Assembly (NCBI GenBank): GCA_035304345.1 | Contig: DATGQE010000067.1 | Span: 1-64,000, forward strand | Source of the DNA: IDS-8 sp035304345 | GTDB lineage: Bacteria > Pseudomonadota > Gammaproteobacteria > Steroidobacterales > Woeseiaceae | DNA: 64,000 nucleotides | Direction of reading: 5' to 3' | In this document: one piece after another, positions 26,650 to 35,796 of the stretch | Layout: each line of letters starts with the position of its first letter | How positions within the stretch are numbered: the stretch's first letter is position 1 | The notes under the pieces: generated by a model | Told to the model about the DNA's origin: nothing | Databases searched by the model: none | Seen by the model: only the letters and a program-made list of their open reading frames with translations | Position numbers and translations under genes: made by a program

Positions 26650-27837
26650 ATGCTCGCGGTCATCACCGACGATTTCACCGGCGCCTCCGAGATCGGCGGC
26701 ACCGCGCTGGCCAGGGGCCTGCGCGCGGTCATCGAGACCCGGGACGTGAGCTGCCGCGACACCGACGTGCTCGTCATCGCCTCCGACATGCGCTCGCTGG
26801 ACCCCGAAAGCGCACGCGCCAAGTCGCGCCGACTCACGGAAAGGCTCCTCGAGCTCGGCCCGGAGCTGATCTTCAAGAAGGTCGACTCGGTGCTGCGCGG
26901 CAACATCGTCCCGGAGCTCGTCGCGCAGATGCGGGTGGAGGGCAAGTCCCGGGCGCTCCTCGTGCCCGCCAATCCCTCGCGGGGACGCATCGTCGACCGC
27001 GGAACGTATTACGTCGAGGGCAGCCCGATCGCGGAGTCGGCCTTTGCCCGTGCCTATCCTTTCTGGGCGCGCACTTCCCGGGTCGTCGACACGCTGCGCG
27101 CGGGCGGCGCCTGCGACATCTTCTCGGTGTCGCCCGGTCAGCCGCTGGATGCCCCGGGCGTGCACGTCGGCGACGCGCGAAATGCCGATGACCTCCGTGC
27201 GTGGGCCGAACGGGTCGCCGACGGCATTCTGCCGGGCGGCGGGGCGGACTTCTTCGCGGCCGTGCTCGAAGCGCGGCTCGGCGTGCCTGCCCCGGCCGGA
27301 ACCGCGCACGGGTACGACGGCGACGCTCGAACCCTGCTCATCTGCGGCAGCAGCTTCCCGTCCAGCCGCGGCGCCGTGCAGCAGGCGCAGGCCGGCGGCT
27401 TCCGCGTGCTCGGCATGCCGGACGAGATCTATTTCAGGAGCGAGATCGACCCGGCGCTGATCGCGGCGTGGGCGGAGCGCGTGGCGGACGCGCTGCAGCG
27501 GGGCCGCAAGGCCGTCATTACGGCGCCGCAGGCGCCGGGCCCGGACAGCCTCGAAGGCCGGAAAGTCTCCGAAGCACTCGCCGAGGTGGCGCGTCACGTC
27601 GTGGCCGACCACCTCGTCGACGAGCTGATGATCGAGGGCGGCGCGACGGCACAGGCGGTGCTCAACGCCCTGGACGTCAGCCGCCTCCATCCGCTGGAGC
27701 TGCTCGGGCCGGGCGTCACGCGCATGAAGGCGGATGGCTGTCCCGACCTCCATGTCACAATGAAACCGGGCAGCTACGGTTGGCCGGACCTGCTCTGGCA
27801 TTCGGCCGGGCAGCCGGGGAAAACGGGGGGAACATGA
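26650..27837 (+). CDS. Four-carbon acid sugar kinase (DUF1537 family)
   Basis: This 395-residue kinase phosphorylates tetronate-type acids such as D-threonate, D-erythronate or 3-oxo-tetronate at O4. The N-terminal domain opens with the family motif ITDDFTGASEIGG. A KKVDSVLRGN segment lies near residue 76, VPANPSRGR near 108, and the C-terminal ATP domain has IEGGATAQAVLNAL near 327 and LGPGVTRMKA. It lies two bases after pdxA2 and overlaps the symporter start by ATGA. The kinase-PdxA2 pair is the main evidence that a four-carbon acid is an intermediate. The stereochemistry cannot be read from sequence. Confidence 0.87.
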   Translation: MLAVITDDFTGASEIGGTALARGLRAVIETRDVSCRDTDVLVIASDMRSLDPESARAKSRRLTERLLELGPELIFKKVDSVLRGNIVPELVAQMRVEGKSRALLVPANPSRGRIVDRGTYYVEGSPIAESAFARAYPFWARTSRVVDTLRAGGACDIFSVSPGQPLDAPGVHVGDARNADDLRAWAERVADGILPGGGADFFAAVLEARLGVPAPAGTAHGYDGDARTLLICGSSFPSSRGAVQQAQAGGFRVLGMPDEIYFRSEIDPALIAAWAERVADALQRGRKAVITAPQAPGPDSLEGRKVSEALAEVARHVVADHLVDELMIEGGATAQAVLNALDVSRLHPLELLGPGVTRMKADGCPDLHVTMKPGSYGWPDLLWHSAGQPGKTGGT

Positions 27838-29408
27838 GCAACGTAACGCTGCATTTCGTCGATTACTTCATCATCGTGGCGAGCCTCGTCGTTTCCGTTG
27901 CGGTCGGTTTGCGCTTCGCGCGCCGGCAGTCGACCACCTCCCGGTATTTCTCCGCCGGCGGCAACGTGCCCTCCTGGGCGATCGGCATGTCGATCTTCGC
28001 CACGCTGGTCAGCAGCGTCACGTTCCTGGCCTATCCCGGCGACGGCTTCGCCAACGACTGGGTGAGGCTGGTGCAGGGACTGATGGTGCCGATCGTCGTG
28101 CTCGCCGGTATCGGTTTCATCGTGCCGCTGTACCGCAAGGTGATCGGGCTCAGCGCCTACGAGTACTTTGAAAAGCGCTTCGGTTACTTCGCGCGCCTCT
28201 ACAGCTCGCTCGGCTTCGTGCTGGCGCACTTCTCGAAGATGGGGTCCGTGTTCTTCCTGCTGGCGCTTGCCCTGACCGGCATGACCGGCGTCGATACGTA
28301 CACGGTGATCTGGGTGCTCGGCGCCGCGATCGTGCTGCTGACCCTGGTGGGCGGCATGGAAGCGGTGATCTGGCTGGACGTCATCCAGGGATTCCTGCTG
28401 ATCGTGGGCGGGCTGATTGCCCTGCTGGTGATCGTCCTGAACGTCGACGGGGGCCTCGTCACCGTGTTCACCGTCGCCGCCGCCGACAGGAAGATGAGCC
28501 TCGGGTCGCTCGACTGGGACTTCGTCAACCTGACGTTCTGGGTGATGGCAATCAACGGCATCTTCTACGCCATCCAGAAGTACGGGACCGACCAGACGAT
28601 CGTGCAGCGGTACCTCACGGCCCGCTCGGACCGGGAAGCGATCAGGGCATCGGTTGCGGGCGTGCTCGTGACGGTGCCGGTCTGGACGCTGTTCATGTTC
28701 ATCGGCACCGCGCTGTACGTGTTCTACCAGGGAGGCACGGCGCTCCCGGAAGGGCTGCGTTCCGATGCCGTCTTTCCGCACTTCATCATGACCGAGCTTC
28801 CCGTCGGTGTCGTAGGGTTGATCATCGCCGCGCTGATGGCGGCGGCGATCTCGTCGCTGGACTCCGACCTCAACTGCCTCGCCGCGGTGGGCGTGGACGA
28901 CTACTACAAGCGCCTGAGGCCCGACAGCACGGATGCAGAGCGCGTCAGGATGGGCAAGATCATCGTGGCGGTCTCCGGGCTCGGCGCCATGATCGTGGCT
29001 TCCCTGTACGTGACCGCCGGCGAGGCCGGGGTGCTGGGCACGGTCTTCGCGCTCTACGCGATTTTCTCCGGCGGCATCGCCGGAATCTTCCTGCTGGGCA
29101 TCTTCGTGCCCCGCGCCAACAAGCAGGGCCTGTACGTCGGCATCGGGGCCTGCGTGGTGTTCACGGGCGTCGCCATGCTCACCTCGACGCGCTTCGGCTT
29201 CGGCGGAGAGCCGCGCCTCCTGCTGGATTTGGGTCCGCTGAACTACACGCATCACAAGTACATGCTCGGTGTGTACAGTCACATCGTGCTGTTCGTGGTC
29301 GGGTGGGCAGCGAGCTACTTCTTTCCCGCTCCCGACGTCGCCGACAACCTCACCTATGCAGGCTGGAAGCGGGCACGTCGCTACACCCTGTCGGAACAGA
29401 GGGGATAA
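27834..29408 (+). CDS. Sodium/solute symporter (SSS family)
   Basis: This 524-residue inner-membrane transporter of the SSS family has about 13 hydrophobic segments. Family features include ARRQSTTSRYFSAGGNVPSW in the first loop, FLAYPGDGFANDW, the conserved YEYFEKRFG region, and AAAISSLDSDLNCLAAV near residue 340, the sodium-site helix. It is translationally coupled to the kinase gene and sits in the middle of the catabolic run. I infer Na+-driven import of the sugar acid or a breakdown product. The symporter may distinguish the product that the cell takes up from what the TonB receptor takes in. Confidence 0.88.
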   Translation: MSNVTLHFVDYFIIVASLVVSVAVGLRFARRQSTTSRYFSAGGNVPSWAIGMSIFATLVSSVTFLAYPGDGFANDWVRLVQGLMVPIVVLAGIGFIVPLYRKVIGLSAYEYFEKRFGYFARLYSSLGFVLAHFSKMGSVFFLLALALTGMTGVDTYTVIWVLGAAIVLLTLVGGMEAVIWLDVIQGFLLIVGGLIALLVIVLNVDGGLVTVFTVAAADRKMSLGSLDWDFVNLTFWVMAINGIFYAIQKYGTDQTIVQRYLTARSDREAIRASVAGVLVTVPVWTLFMFIGTALYVFYQGGTALPEGLRSDAVFPHFIMTELPVGVVGLIIAALMAAAISSLDSDLNCLAAVGVDDYYKRLRPDSTDAERVRMGKIIVAVSGLGAMIVASLYVTAGEAGVLGTVFALYAIFSGGIAGIFLLGIFVPRANKQGLYVGIGACVVFTGVAMLTSTRFGFGGEPRLLLDLGPLNYTHHKYMLGVYSHIVLFVVGWAASYFFPAPDVADNLTYAGWKRARRYTLSEQRG

Positions 29409-29410
29409 CG

Positions 29411-30880
29411 ATGCAGAGGTCGACTTTCGCGCTCAGTCTCACGCTCGCGCTGCTGGCCGCCGTCGCCGGATGCGGCCGCGGAAGCGAGCCGCAACCCGAA
29501 CCGGCGGTGTCCGATACCGGCGAACGCGCAGGCCCGCCGGAGCGACCGTGGAACGTCGTGCTCATCCTCGCGGACGACCTCGGCTGGAACCAGGTGGGCT
29601 ACCACGGCAGCGACTACTACGAGACGCCCAACATCGACGGCATCGCCCGCCAGGGCATGCACTTCACGAATGCCTACGCGGCGAATGCGGTCTGCTCGCC
29701 GACCCGCGCCAGCCTGATGACCGGCAAGAACCCGGCCCGGCTCGGGGTGACGGACTACATCCCCGGCAGCCCGTATCCCTACGCCAGGCTGAGCCGGCCG
29801 GGCGAGGTGCCGGGGCTGCCGCTCGAGGAGGTCACGCTCGCCGAGCTCATGAAGTCGAACGGGTACGTGACCGGCCATTTCGGCAAATGGCACCTGAACG
29901 TGGACAAGGACTATGCCCCGGGTCGCCCGGGCGATCCGGAATCGCAGGGTTTCGACGAGGTGCTGGCGACCGTGAAGCCGGAGGACGACGCGGATCCGGC
30001 TGCCGATGCGCACAGCGCCGAGGAGATCACCCGGCGATCGCTCGACTTCATCGACCGGCACCGGGACGAGCCGTTCTTCCTGTACGTCGCTCACCACGTG
30101 GTCCACAGGCCGCTCATGGAGGCGCCTGAGCTCGTCGCGAAGTACGAAGCGAAGCCCGGCGCGGACGACCCGGTGAACAACCCGGTGATGGGCGCGATGA
30201 TCGAGACCATGGACAGGGGCATCGGCCGGATCCTCGACCGCCTCGACCAACACGGGCTCACCGATCGCACGATCGTGATCTTCTATTCGGACAACGGCGG
30301 GCTGGAGCGGCTGCAGGACCAGGCGCCATTCCGCGGCGGCAAGGCGACGATCTGGGAAGGCGGTCTGCGCGTGCCGCTCGCCGTCCGCTGGCCGGGGGTC
30401 GTCGAGCCGGGCAGCGTCAGCGACGAGCTCGTCATCTCGGACGACTTCTTCCCGACGCTGGCCGAGATCGTCGGCGAGCGGAACCTGCCCGAGGGCATCG
30501 ACGGCGTCAGCCTCGTCCCGGTGCTGAAGCAGGCCGGCGGCACGAACCGGGACACGCTCTACTTTCACTATCCGCACTACCATCACCTGGGCGACAAGCC
30601 CGCGGGCGCGATCCGGAAGGGCAATTACAAGCTGATCGAATGGTTCGAGGGCTCGATCGCCGGCGTGGGCGAGCCCTACAGCCTGTTCGACCTGGCGCAG
30701 GATCCCGGCGAGACCACGGACCTCGCCGGCGAGCACCCGGAGCTCGTCCGGCAACTGGCGGACGAGCTGCAGGCGTGGCGCAAGCGAATCGGCGCGCAGG
30801 AGATGACGGTGAACCCCGGCTACGAGCCGGAGCGCGCCGACTGGCGCTTCGTCGACGAGCACGGAGGCGACGAGAGATGA
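29411..30880 (+). CDS. Sulfatase lipoprotein (type I, Cys-formylglycine)
   Basis: This 489-residue sulfatase removes sulfate esters. The N-terminus ends in a lipobox-like AVAGC (Cys21), so it is probably a lipoprotein in the periplasm or outer membrane. Metal residues lie in LILADDLGWN near residue 51. The formylglycine signature is VCSPTRASLMTG with Cys95 as the residue to be converted. A later DNGG metal motif is present in IFYSDNGGLERL. A separate formylglycine-generating enzyme must exist elsewhere, and none is in the window. It sits three bases after the symporter and overlaps the next start by ATGA. Its presence suggests a sulfated glycan or glycoside as the starting substrate. Confidence 0.9.
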   Translation: MQRSTFALSLTLALLAAVAGCGRGSEPQPEPAVSDTGERAGPPERPWNVVLILADDLGWNQVGYHGSDYYETPNIDGIARQGMHFTNAYAANAVCSPTRASLMTGKNPARLGVTDYIPGSPYPYARLSRPGEVPGLPLEEVTLAELMKSNGYVTGHFGKWHLNVDKDYAPGRPGDPESQGFDEVLATVKPEDDADPAADAHSAEEITRRSLDFIDRHRDEPFFLYVAHHVVHRPLMEAPELVAKYEAKPGADDPVNNPVMGAMIETMDRGIGRILDRLDQHGLTDRTIVIFYSDNGGLERLQDQAPFRGGKATIWEGGLRVPLAVRWPGVVEPGSVSDELVISDDFFPTLAEIVGERNLPEGIDGVSLVPVLKQAGGTNRDTLYFHYPHYHHLGDKPAGAIRKGNYKLIEWFEGSIAGVGEPYSLFDLAQDPGETTDLAGEHPELVRQLADELQAWRKRIGAQEMTVNPGYEPERADWRFVDEHGGDER

Positions 30881-32019
30881 GGACGATCGCGTTCTTCAAT
30901 CCGCGCAAGCTGGCATTCGGGCCGGAGGCCTACGACGCGTTCAGGCAGGACGTGAAGGAGGCCGGCTTCCGCCGGCTGTTCGTCGTGTCCATCGACGCGC
31001 TGTCGCCGCGGCTGGAGGAGCTCAACGCCGAGCTCCACGAGGCGGACATCGCCTGCGAGTTCGACTTCTCCATCGTCAACGAGCCCACGTTCGCCGAGTT
31101 CGAGCGCCTGCTCGAGCGCGCCAGGCGATTCCGCGCCGACTGCGTCGTGGGCATCGGCGGCGGCAGCGTGATGGACGTGGCCAAGCTGCTCGCCGCGCAG
31201 CTTACGAACACCCAGTCGGTTCCCGAGATCGTCGGCATCGACAACCTGGCCGGGCGCGCGACCGCGCTGATCTGCCTGCCCACCACCTCGGGAACGGGCA
31301 GCGAGGTGTCGCCGAACGCGCTGTTCACCAGCGACGACGGCAGCAAGGTCGGCGTGATCAGCCGCCACCTCGTGCCGGATGCGGCTTACGTCTGTCCCGA
31401 GCTGACCGTTTCCGTGCCGCCCGCCGTCACCGCTGCGACCGGCATCGACGCGCTCACGCATTGCCTGGAGGCATACGCGAACAACTTCGCCCACCCGATG
31501 GTCGACGTGCTGGCCATCGAAGGCATCCGGCTGATCGCGAAGGACCTGCCGGTTGCCTGCCGGGACGGCTCCAACCTCGAAGCCCGTACGAACGTCGCCT
31601 TGGGCAGCGTCTACGGCGGCATGTGCCTCGGTCCCGTGAACACCGGTGCCGTGCACGCGCTCGCCTATCCGCTCGGCACGCAGTTCCACGTGCCGCACGG
31701 GCTTTCCAACGCGCTGCTTCTGCCGTACGTCATGGAGTTCAACCTGCCGGAAGCGGAGGCCCGGTACGCGGCCGCCGCCCGGGCGATGGGGGCAGCGGCC
31801 GGTGCCTCCGAACGCGAAACCGCAGTCAACGGCATACAGAAGGTCCGCGAGCTGATACGCGACTGCGGGCTGCCGTCGCGCCTGTCGGAAGCCGGCATAC
31901 CGGAGGCCGCGATCGAGCGGCTGGCCGAGGGGGCGCTCAAGGTGCAACGGCTCCTCAGGAACAATCCCCGGCACGTCACGCTGGAGGACGCGAAAGCCAT
32001 CTACCGCGCGGCTTTCTAG
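30877..32019 (+). CDS. Iron-containing alcohol dehydrogenase
   Basis: This 380-residue group III alcohol dehydrogenase reduces an aldehyde or oxidises an alcohol with NAD(P). The nucleotide site GIGGGSVMDVAK lies near residue 93, PTTSGTGSEVSP near 135, and the metal ligands appear in TGIDALTHCLEAY near 187 and HALAYPLG...FHVPHGLSNALL near 255. No signal peptide is present. Coupled to the sulfatase gene by ATGA. A role in reducing an aldehyde released by an aldolase of the cluster is an inference from context. Confidence 0.88.
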   Translation: MRTIAFFNPRKLAFGPEAYDAFRQDVKEAGFRRLFVVSIDALSPRLEELNAELHEADIACEFDFSIVNEPTFAEFERLLERARRFRADCVVGIGGGSVMDVAKLLAAQLTNTQSVPEIVGIDNLAGRATALICLPTTSGTGSEVSPNALFTSDDGSKVGVISRHLVPDAAYVCPELTVSVPPAVTAATGIDALTHCLEAYANNFAHPMVDVLAIEGIRLIAKDLPVACRDGSNLEARTNVALGSVYGGMCLGPVNTGAVHALAYPLGTQFHVPHGLSNALLLPYVMEFNLPEAEARYAAAARAMGAAAGASERETAVNGIQKVRELIRDCGLPSRLSEAGIPEAAIERLAEGALKVQRLLRNNPRHVTLEDAKAIYRAAF

Positions 32020-32026
32020 CGGGACG

Positions 32027-32962
32027 ATGGAGCAGCACCAGACGAAGCCGGCCTGCCGCGGGGTGATCGTGCCCCTGGTCACCCCGCTGGATGCCAGGGG
32101 CCGCCTCGATGCGGGCGGGGCCACGAAGCTCGTCGAGCGCGTGGTCGCCGCCGGATGCGCGCCTTTTGTGGGCGGCACGACCGGCGAAGCCGCATCGCTG
32201 GCAGAGGACACCAGGACCGGGCTCGTCGAGATCGCGGTCGCGGCTGCCGCGGGAGCCGAGCTCGTCTACGCCGGCATCGCCGGCAATTGCCTGGAGAACT
32301 GCCTGGAGCGGGCGCGGCGCTACGCCCGGCTCGGCGCGGACGTCGCGGTCTGCCACCTGCCGGCTTATTACCCGCTCGACGAGGAGCAGATGCGGGCCTG
32401 GTACCTGCGGCTGGCGGATGCATGCCCGTTGCCGCTCATGCTCTACAACATCCCGGCGACCACCTCGCTGTCGATACCGTTGCCGCTCGTCGAGGAGCTC
32501 AGCCGCCACGAGAACGTCGTTGGCATGAAGGATTCGGAGCGCGACGAGGAGCGGATGCGCGAAAGCGCGGCACGGTGGCGCGCGCGGGAGGATTTCACGC
32601 TGCACGTCGGCTGGGCGGCGAGGTCGGCCTGGGGCGTGGGAAACGGGTTCGACGGCATCGTGCCGAGCTCCGCCAATCTCGTCCCCGGGCTCTACCGGCG
32701 GCTCTACGATGCGGCCGCCCGCGGCGACGCCGCGGAAGCGGCGCGTCTCCAGGCCCTCACCGACGAGATCGGTGCCGTCTACCAGCAGGGCCGTTCGCTC
32801 GGCCGGTCGCTGCCGGTCCTGAAGGCGATGCTGGCCGCCCTCGGCGTCTGCCAGCCGTTCGTCGCGCCGCCGCTCCTGGCGTTGCCGGCGGCCGAGCTCG
32901 AGGCCGTCGCCCGGGTGGTGCGCGAGCGCTGGCCGCGTTACGGTGAAGCGGAACGGCGCTGA
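32027..32962 (+). CDS. Dihydrodipicolinate synthase-family aldolase/lyase
   Basis: This 311-residue class I aldolase is of the DHDPS/N-acetylneuraminate lyase family. Members in sugar-acid clusters cleave or dehydrate 2-keto-3-deoxy acids. Visible features are VPLVTPLDARG at the start, GGTTGEAASL near residue 49, the Tyr motif MLYNIPATTS near 138 and the Schiff-base lysine in VGMKDS near 167. There is no signal peptide, so it is cytoplasmic. It follows the alcohol dehydrogenase by seven bases, which argues for one transcript. The substrate is inferred only as a product of one of the two dehydratases. Confidence 0.87.
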   Translation: MEQHQTKPACRGVIVPLVTPLDARGRLDAGGATKLVERVVAAGCAPFVGGTTGEAASLAEDTRTGLVEIAVAAAAGAELVYAGIAGNCLENCLERARRYARLGADVAVCHLPAYYPLDEEQMRAWYLRLADACPLPLMLYNIPATTSLSIPLPLVEELSRHENVVGMKDSERDEERMRESAARWRAREDFTLHVGWAARSAWGVGNGFDGIVPSSANLVPGLYRRLYDAAARGDAAEAARLQALTDEIGAVYQQGRSLGRSLPVLKAMLAALGVCQPFVAPPLLALPAAELEAVARVVRERWPRYGEAERR

Positions 32963-33065
32963 CGTTGCGCAGCGCTGAAGCGATGACAACGGGGCGCCCG
33001 GCGGCCGTATCCGGCAGGCGGCCGGGTACCGCCCGGGCAGGCACGCGATCCGCACGGAGGACTCG

Positions 33066-34742
33066 ATGCAATCGGTGACGATCGTCCTGATGGGCATTGC
33101 CGGGATGGCATTCGGCTGGTTCGTGTATTCGCGCCTGATCGCCGAGAAGGTTTTCCGGCTGGACCCCGATTTCGTCACGCCCGCCCACGAGCTGAACGAC
33201 GGCGTCGACTACGTGCCGACGAACCGTTACGTCCTCTGGGGGCATCACTTCACGTCGGTGGCCGGTGCGGCGCCGATCGTCGGCCCGGCGATCGCCGTGT
33301 ACTGGGGCTGGGTGCCGGCGCTGCTCTGGGTCGTGCTCGGGACCATTTTCTTCGCCGGCGTTCACGACGCCGGCGCGCTGTGGGCCAGCAATCGCCACAA
33401 GGGCCGCTCCATCGGCGCGCTGTCGGAGACCGTCATCGGCAAGCGCACCCGGGCGCTGTACATGGTGGTCGTGTTCCTGGTGCTGCTGATGGTCAACGCC
33501 GTGTTCGGCGTGGTCATCGCCAACGCGTTCATCGGTACGCCCGGTGCCGTTCTCCCGGCGTGGGCCGCCATCGCCATTGCGCTGCTCGTCGGCGTGGCGA
33601 TCAGGCGGAAGTTGAGCCTGCTGCTGGTGACGTTCCTCGGGGTCGTCCTGTTGTATGGCTCGGTGTGGTTCGGCAGCGTCGTGCCGCTGGAGCTGCCCGA
33701 GCTGCTCGGGGTGGCGCCGCAAACGAGCTGGATCCTCATCCTGTTCGTGTACGCCGCGCTCGCGTCCATGCTGCCCGTCTGGATGCTGTTGCAGCCGCGC
33801 GATTACATCAACGGCATCCAGCTCTTCATCGGCCTCATCCTGCTGTACGGCGCCGTGCTGCTGTTCGGGCCGGAGATCTCCGCACCGCCGTTCAATACCC
33901 GGACGGCCGCGGACGCACCGTCGATCGTTCCGCTGCTCTTCGTGACGGTCGCCTGCGGTGCCGTGTCGGGCTTCCATGGCATCGTCGCTTCCGGCACCAG
34001 CTCGAAGCAGCTCGACAAGGAGACCGATGCCCGTTTCGTCGGCTATCTCGGCGCGGTGGGCGAGGGGTCGCTGGCGCTGATCACGATCGTCGCCGTGACC
34101 AGCGCGGCACTGGCGGCGACGCCCGAGGCGTGGCATGCGATCTACGAGCGGTTCGGGACCGCGGGCGGTGGAGAGTTCATCGCGGGCGGTGCGGCACTGC
34201 TGACGCACGGCTGGGGGCTGCCGACGGAGTTCGCGCAGACGATGCTCGCCACCATGCTCGTCCTGTTCGCGGCCACGACCATGGACACCGGCGTGCGCCT
34301 GCAGCGCTACATCATCCAGGAGTGGGGTGCGATCTACCGGATTCCGCCCCTCGAAAACGGAATCGTCGCCACGCTCGTCGCGGTCGGGTGCTGCCTGGCG
34401 CTGGCCTTCGGCGCGGGCGGGGGCGGCGGCGCAGGCGGGCTCGTCATCTGGCCCCTGTTCGGCTCGACGAACCAGATCCTCGCCGGCCTCACCCTGCTGG
34501 TCGTGACGGTGATGCTGATCAGGCTCGGCAGGCCGGCCCGCTACACGCTGCTACCGATGGTGTTCGTCCTTGCCATTTCGTTCTGGGCCGGCGCCGTCAA
34601 GCTGGTCGAGTTCTGGCGTGACGGCAACTGGTTGCTGGTCGCGATCGATTCGGTCGTGCTCGTGACCAGCGTCATGGTGATCCTGGAGGCCGTCTCCGTG
34701 ATCTCGCGGCTGCGGGAAACGGTCGCACAGCCGGAGACGTAG
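33066..34742 (+). CDS. cstA: CstA-family (pyruvate/peptide) transporter
   Basis: This 558-residue CstA-family transporter has about 15 hydrophobic segments. Family features are VPTNRYVLWGHHFTSVAGAAPIVGP near residue 51 (its core HHFTSVAGAAPI), the FHGIVASGTSSKQL segment near 302, and TMDTGVRLQRYI near 407. CstA and BtsT of E. coli are known to take up pyruvate and peptides. It has a good GGAGG ribosome site, and a 103-base gap separates it from the DHDPS-family gene, so it may be the last gene of the island. The link to pyruvate released outside the cytoplasm is an inference. Confidence 0.85.
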   Translation: MQSVTIVLMGIAGMAFGWFVYSRLIAEKVFRLDPDFVTPAHELNDGVDYVPTNRYVLWGHHFTSVAGAAPIVGPAIAVYWGWVPALLWVVLGTIFFAGVHDAGALWASNRHKGRSIGALSETVIGKRTRALYMVVVFLVLLMVNAVFGVVIANAFIGTPGAVLPAWAAIAIALLVGVAIRRKLSLLLVTFLGVVLLYGSVWFGSVVPLELPELLGVAPQTSWILILFVYAALASMLPVWMLLQPRDYINGIQLFIGLILLYGAVLLFGPEISAPPFNTRTAADAPSIVPLLFVTVACGAVSGFHGIVASGTSSKQLDKETDARFVGYLGAVGEGSLALITIVAVTSAALAATPEAWHAIYERFGTAGGGEFIAGGAALLTHGWGLPTEFAQTMLATMLVLFAATTMDTGVRLQRYIIQEWGAIYRIPPLENGIVATLVAVGCCLALAFGAGGGGGAGGLVIWPLFGSTNQILAGLTLLVVTVMLIRLGRPARYTLLPMVFVLAISFWAGAVKLVEFWRDGNWLLVAIDSVVLVTSVMVILEAVSVISRLRETVAQPET

Positions 34743-34849
34743 GCGACCAATCATTTCAAAAGCTTAGGCCACCGGACCTTCATGCGGCGGTGGCGCGCAG
34801 GCATAATGCTTGCTCGATGCAACCGATTCGATCGAGGCAGGCCGTCGAC

Positions 34850-35785
34850 ATGAGGTCGGAATCGCAACTCGCCTCGGCCGTCCTGATGGTCCGGCCGGTC
34901 CGTTTCGAGAGCAATCCGCAGACCGCGGCGTCCAACCGGTTCCAGGTGGGGACGGGGCGCACGGCCGAGGAGCAGCAGGAGGCGGCGCTGGCCGAGTTCG
35001 AGCGGCTGCGCGAAGCGCTGGTGGCCGCCGGCGTGCGCGTCGTGGTGTTCGACGACACGCCGGAGCCGCACACGCCGGATGCCGTCTTCCCGAACAACTG
35101 GGTCAGCTTCCACGCCGACGGCACGGTCGTGCTGTACCCGATGGAAGCCGAGAACCGCAGGCTCGAGCGACGAGCGGACATCGTCGAAGCGCTGGCGAGC
35201 CGGTACGGGTTCGTCGTGCGCGAGGTCATCGACCTTTCGCATCACGAGTCGGACGGCCATTTTCTCGAAGGCACGGGCAGCATGGTGCTCGACCGGGTCA
35301 ACCGCATCGCTTATGCGTGCCTGTCGTCGCGCACCCACCTCGCGCCGCTCGGCGAGTTCACGCAGCGCATGGGCTACGAGGCGCTCACGTTCGACGCCGT
35401 CGACCGGAACGGTGCGCCGATCTATCACACGAACGTGCTTATGAACGTCGGTGAGGCGCTCGCCGTCATCTGCGCCGAATCGATCCGCCGCGAGGACCAG
35501 CGTACCGCCGTGCTGCGCCGCCTCGAGGAGACCGGCCACGAGGTGATGGAGCTTTCGTACGACCAGCTCGAAGCGTTTGCCGGCAACATGCTGGAGCTGC
35601 GCTCGAGCTCGGGCGGGAGGGTGGTCGCCCTGTCGCAGCAGGCGCTCGACTCCCTGGGCAAGGAGCAGAAGGACCGGCTGCACGCGAACGGCGACGTCGT
35701 GGCGGTGCCGATCGACGTGATCGAGGCCTCGGCCGGCGGCAGCGTGCGCTGCATGCTCGCGGAAATTCACCTACCGACTGCATAG
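34850..35785 (+). CDS. ctlX: CtlX-like guanidine-group hydrolase (arginine deiminase superfamily)
   Basis: This 311-residue enzyme resembles CtlX/FN0238-like proteins of the amidinotransferase superfamily, linked to citrulline or related ureido/guanidino substrates. Motifs are VLMVRPVRFESNPQTAASN near the start, DAVFPNNWVSFHADG near residue 75, HHESDGHFLEGTGSMV near 131 and the catalytic Cys near the end in GGSVRCMLAEIHLP. The ATG at 34850 has GAGGCAGG eight bases upstream. An ATG at 34817 in frame would add eleven residues. A weak -10-like CATAAT lies at 34802-34807. Directly followed by another superfamily member, suggesting paired steps on one substrate. Confidence 0.8.
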   Translation: MRSESQLASAVLMVRPVRFESNPQTAASNRFQVGTGRTAEEQQEAALAEFERLREALVAAGVRVVVFDDTPEPHTPDAVFPNNWVSFHADGTVVLYPMEAENRRLERRADIVEALASRYGFVVREVIDLSHHESDGHFLEGTGSMVLDRVNRIAYACLSSRTHLAPLGEFTQRMGYEALTFDAVDRNGAPIYHTNVLMNVGEALAVICAESIRREDQRTAVLRRLEETGHEVMELSYDQLEAFAGNMLELRSSSGGRVVALSQQALDSLGKEQKDRLHANGDVVAVPIDVIEASAGGSVRCMLAEIHLPTA

Positions 35786-35796
35786 GCGAGCTCACG

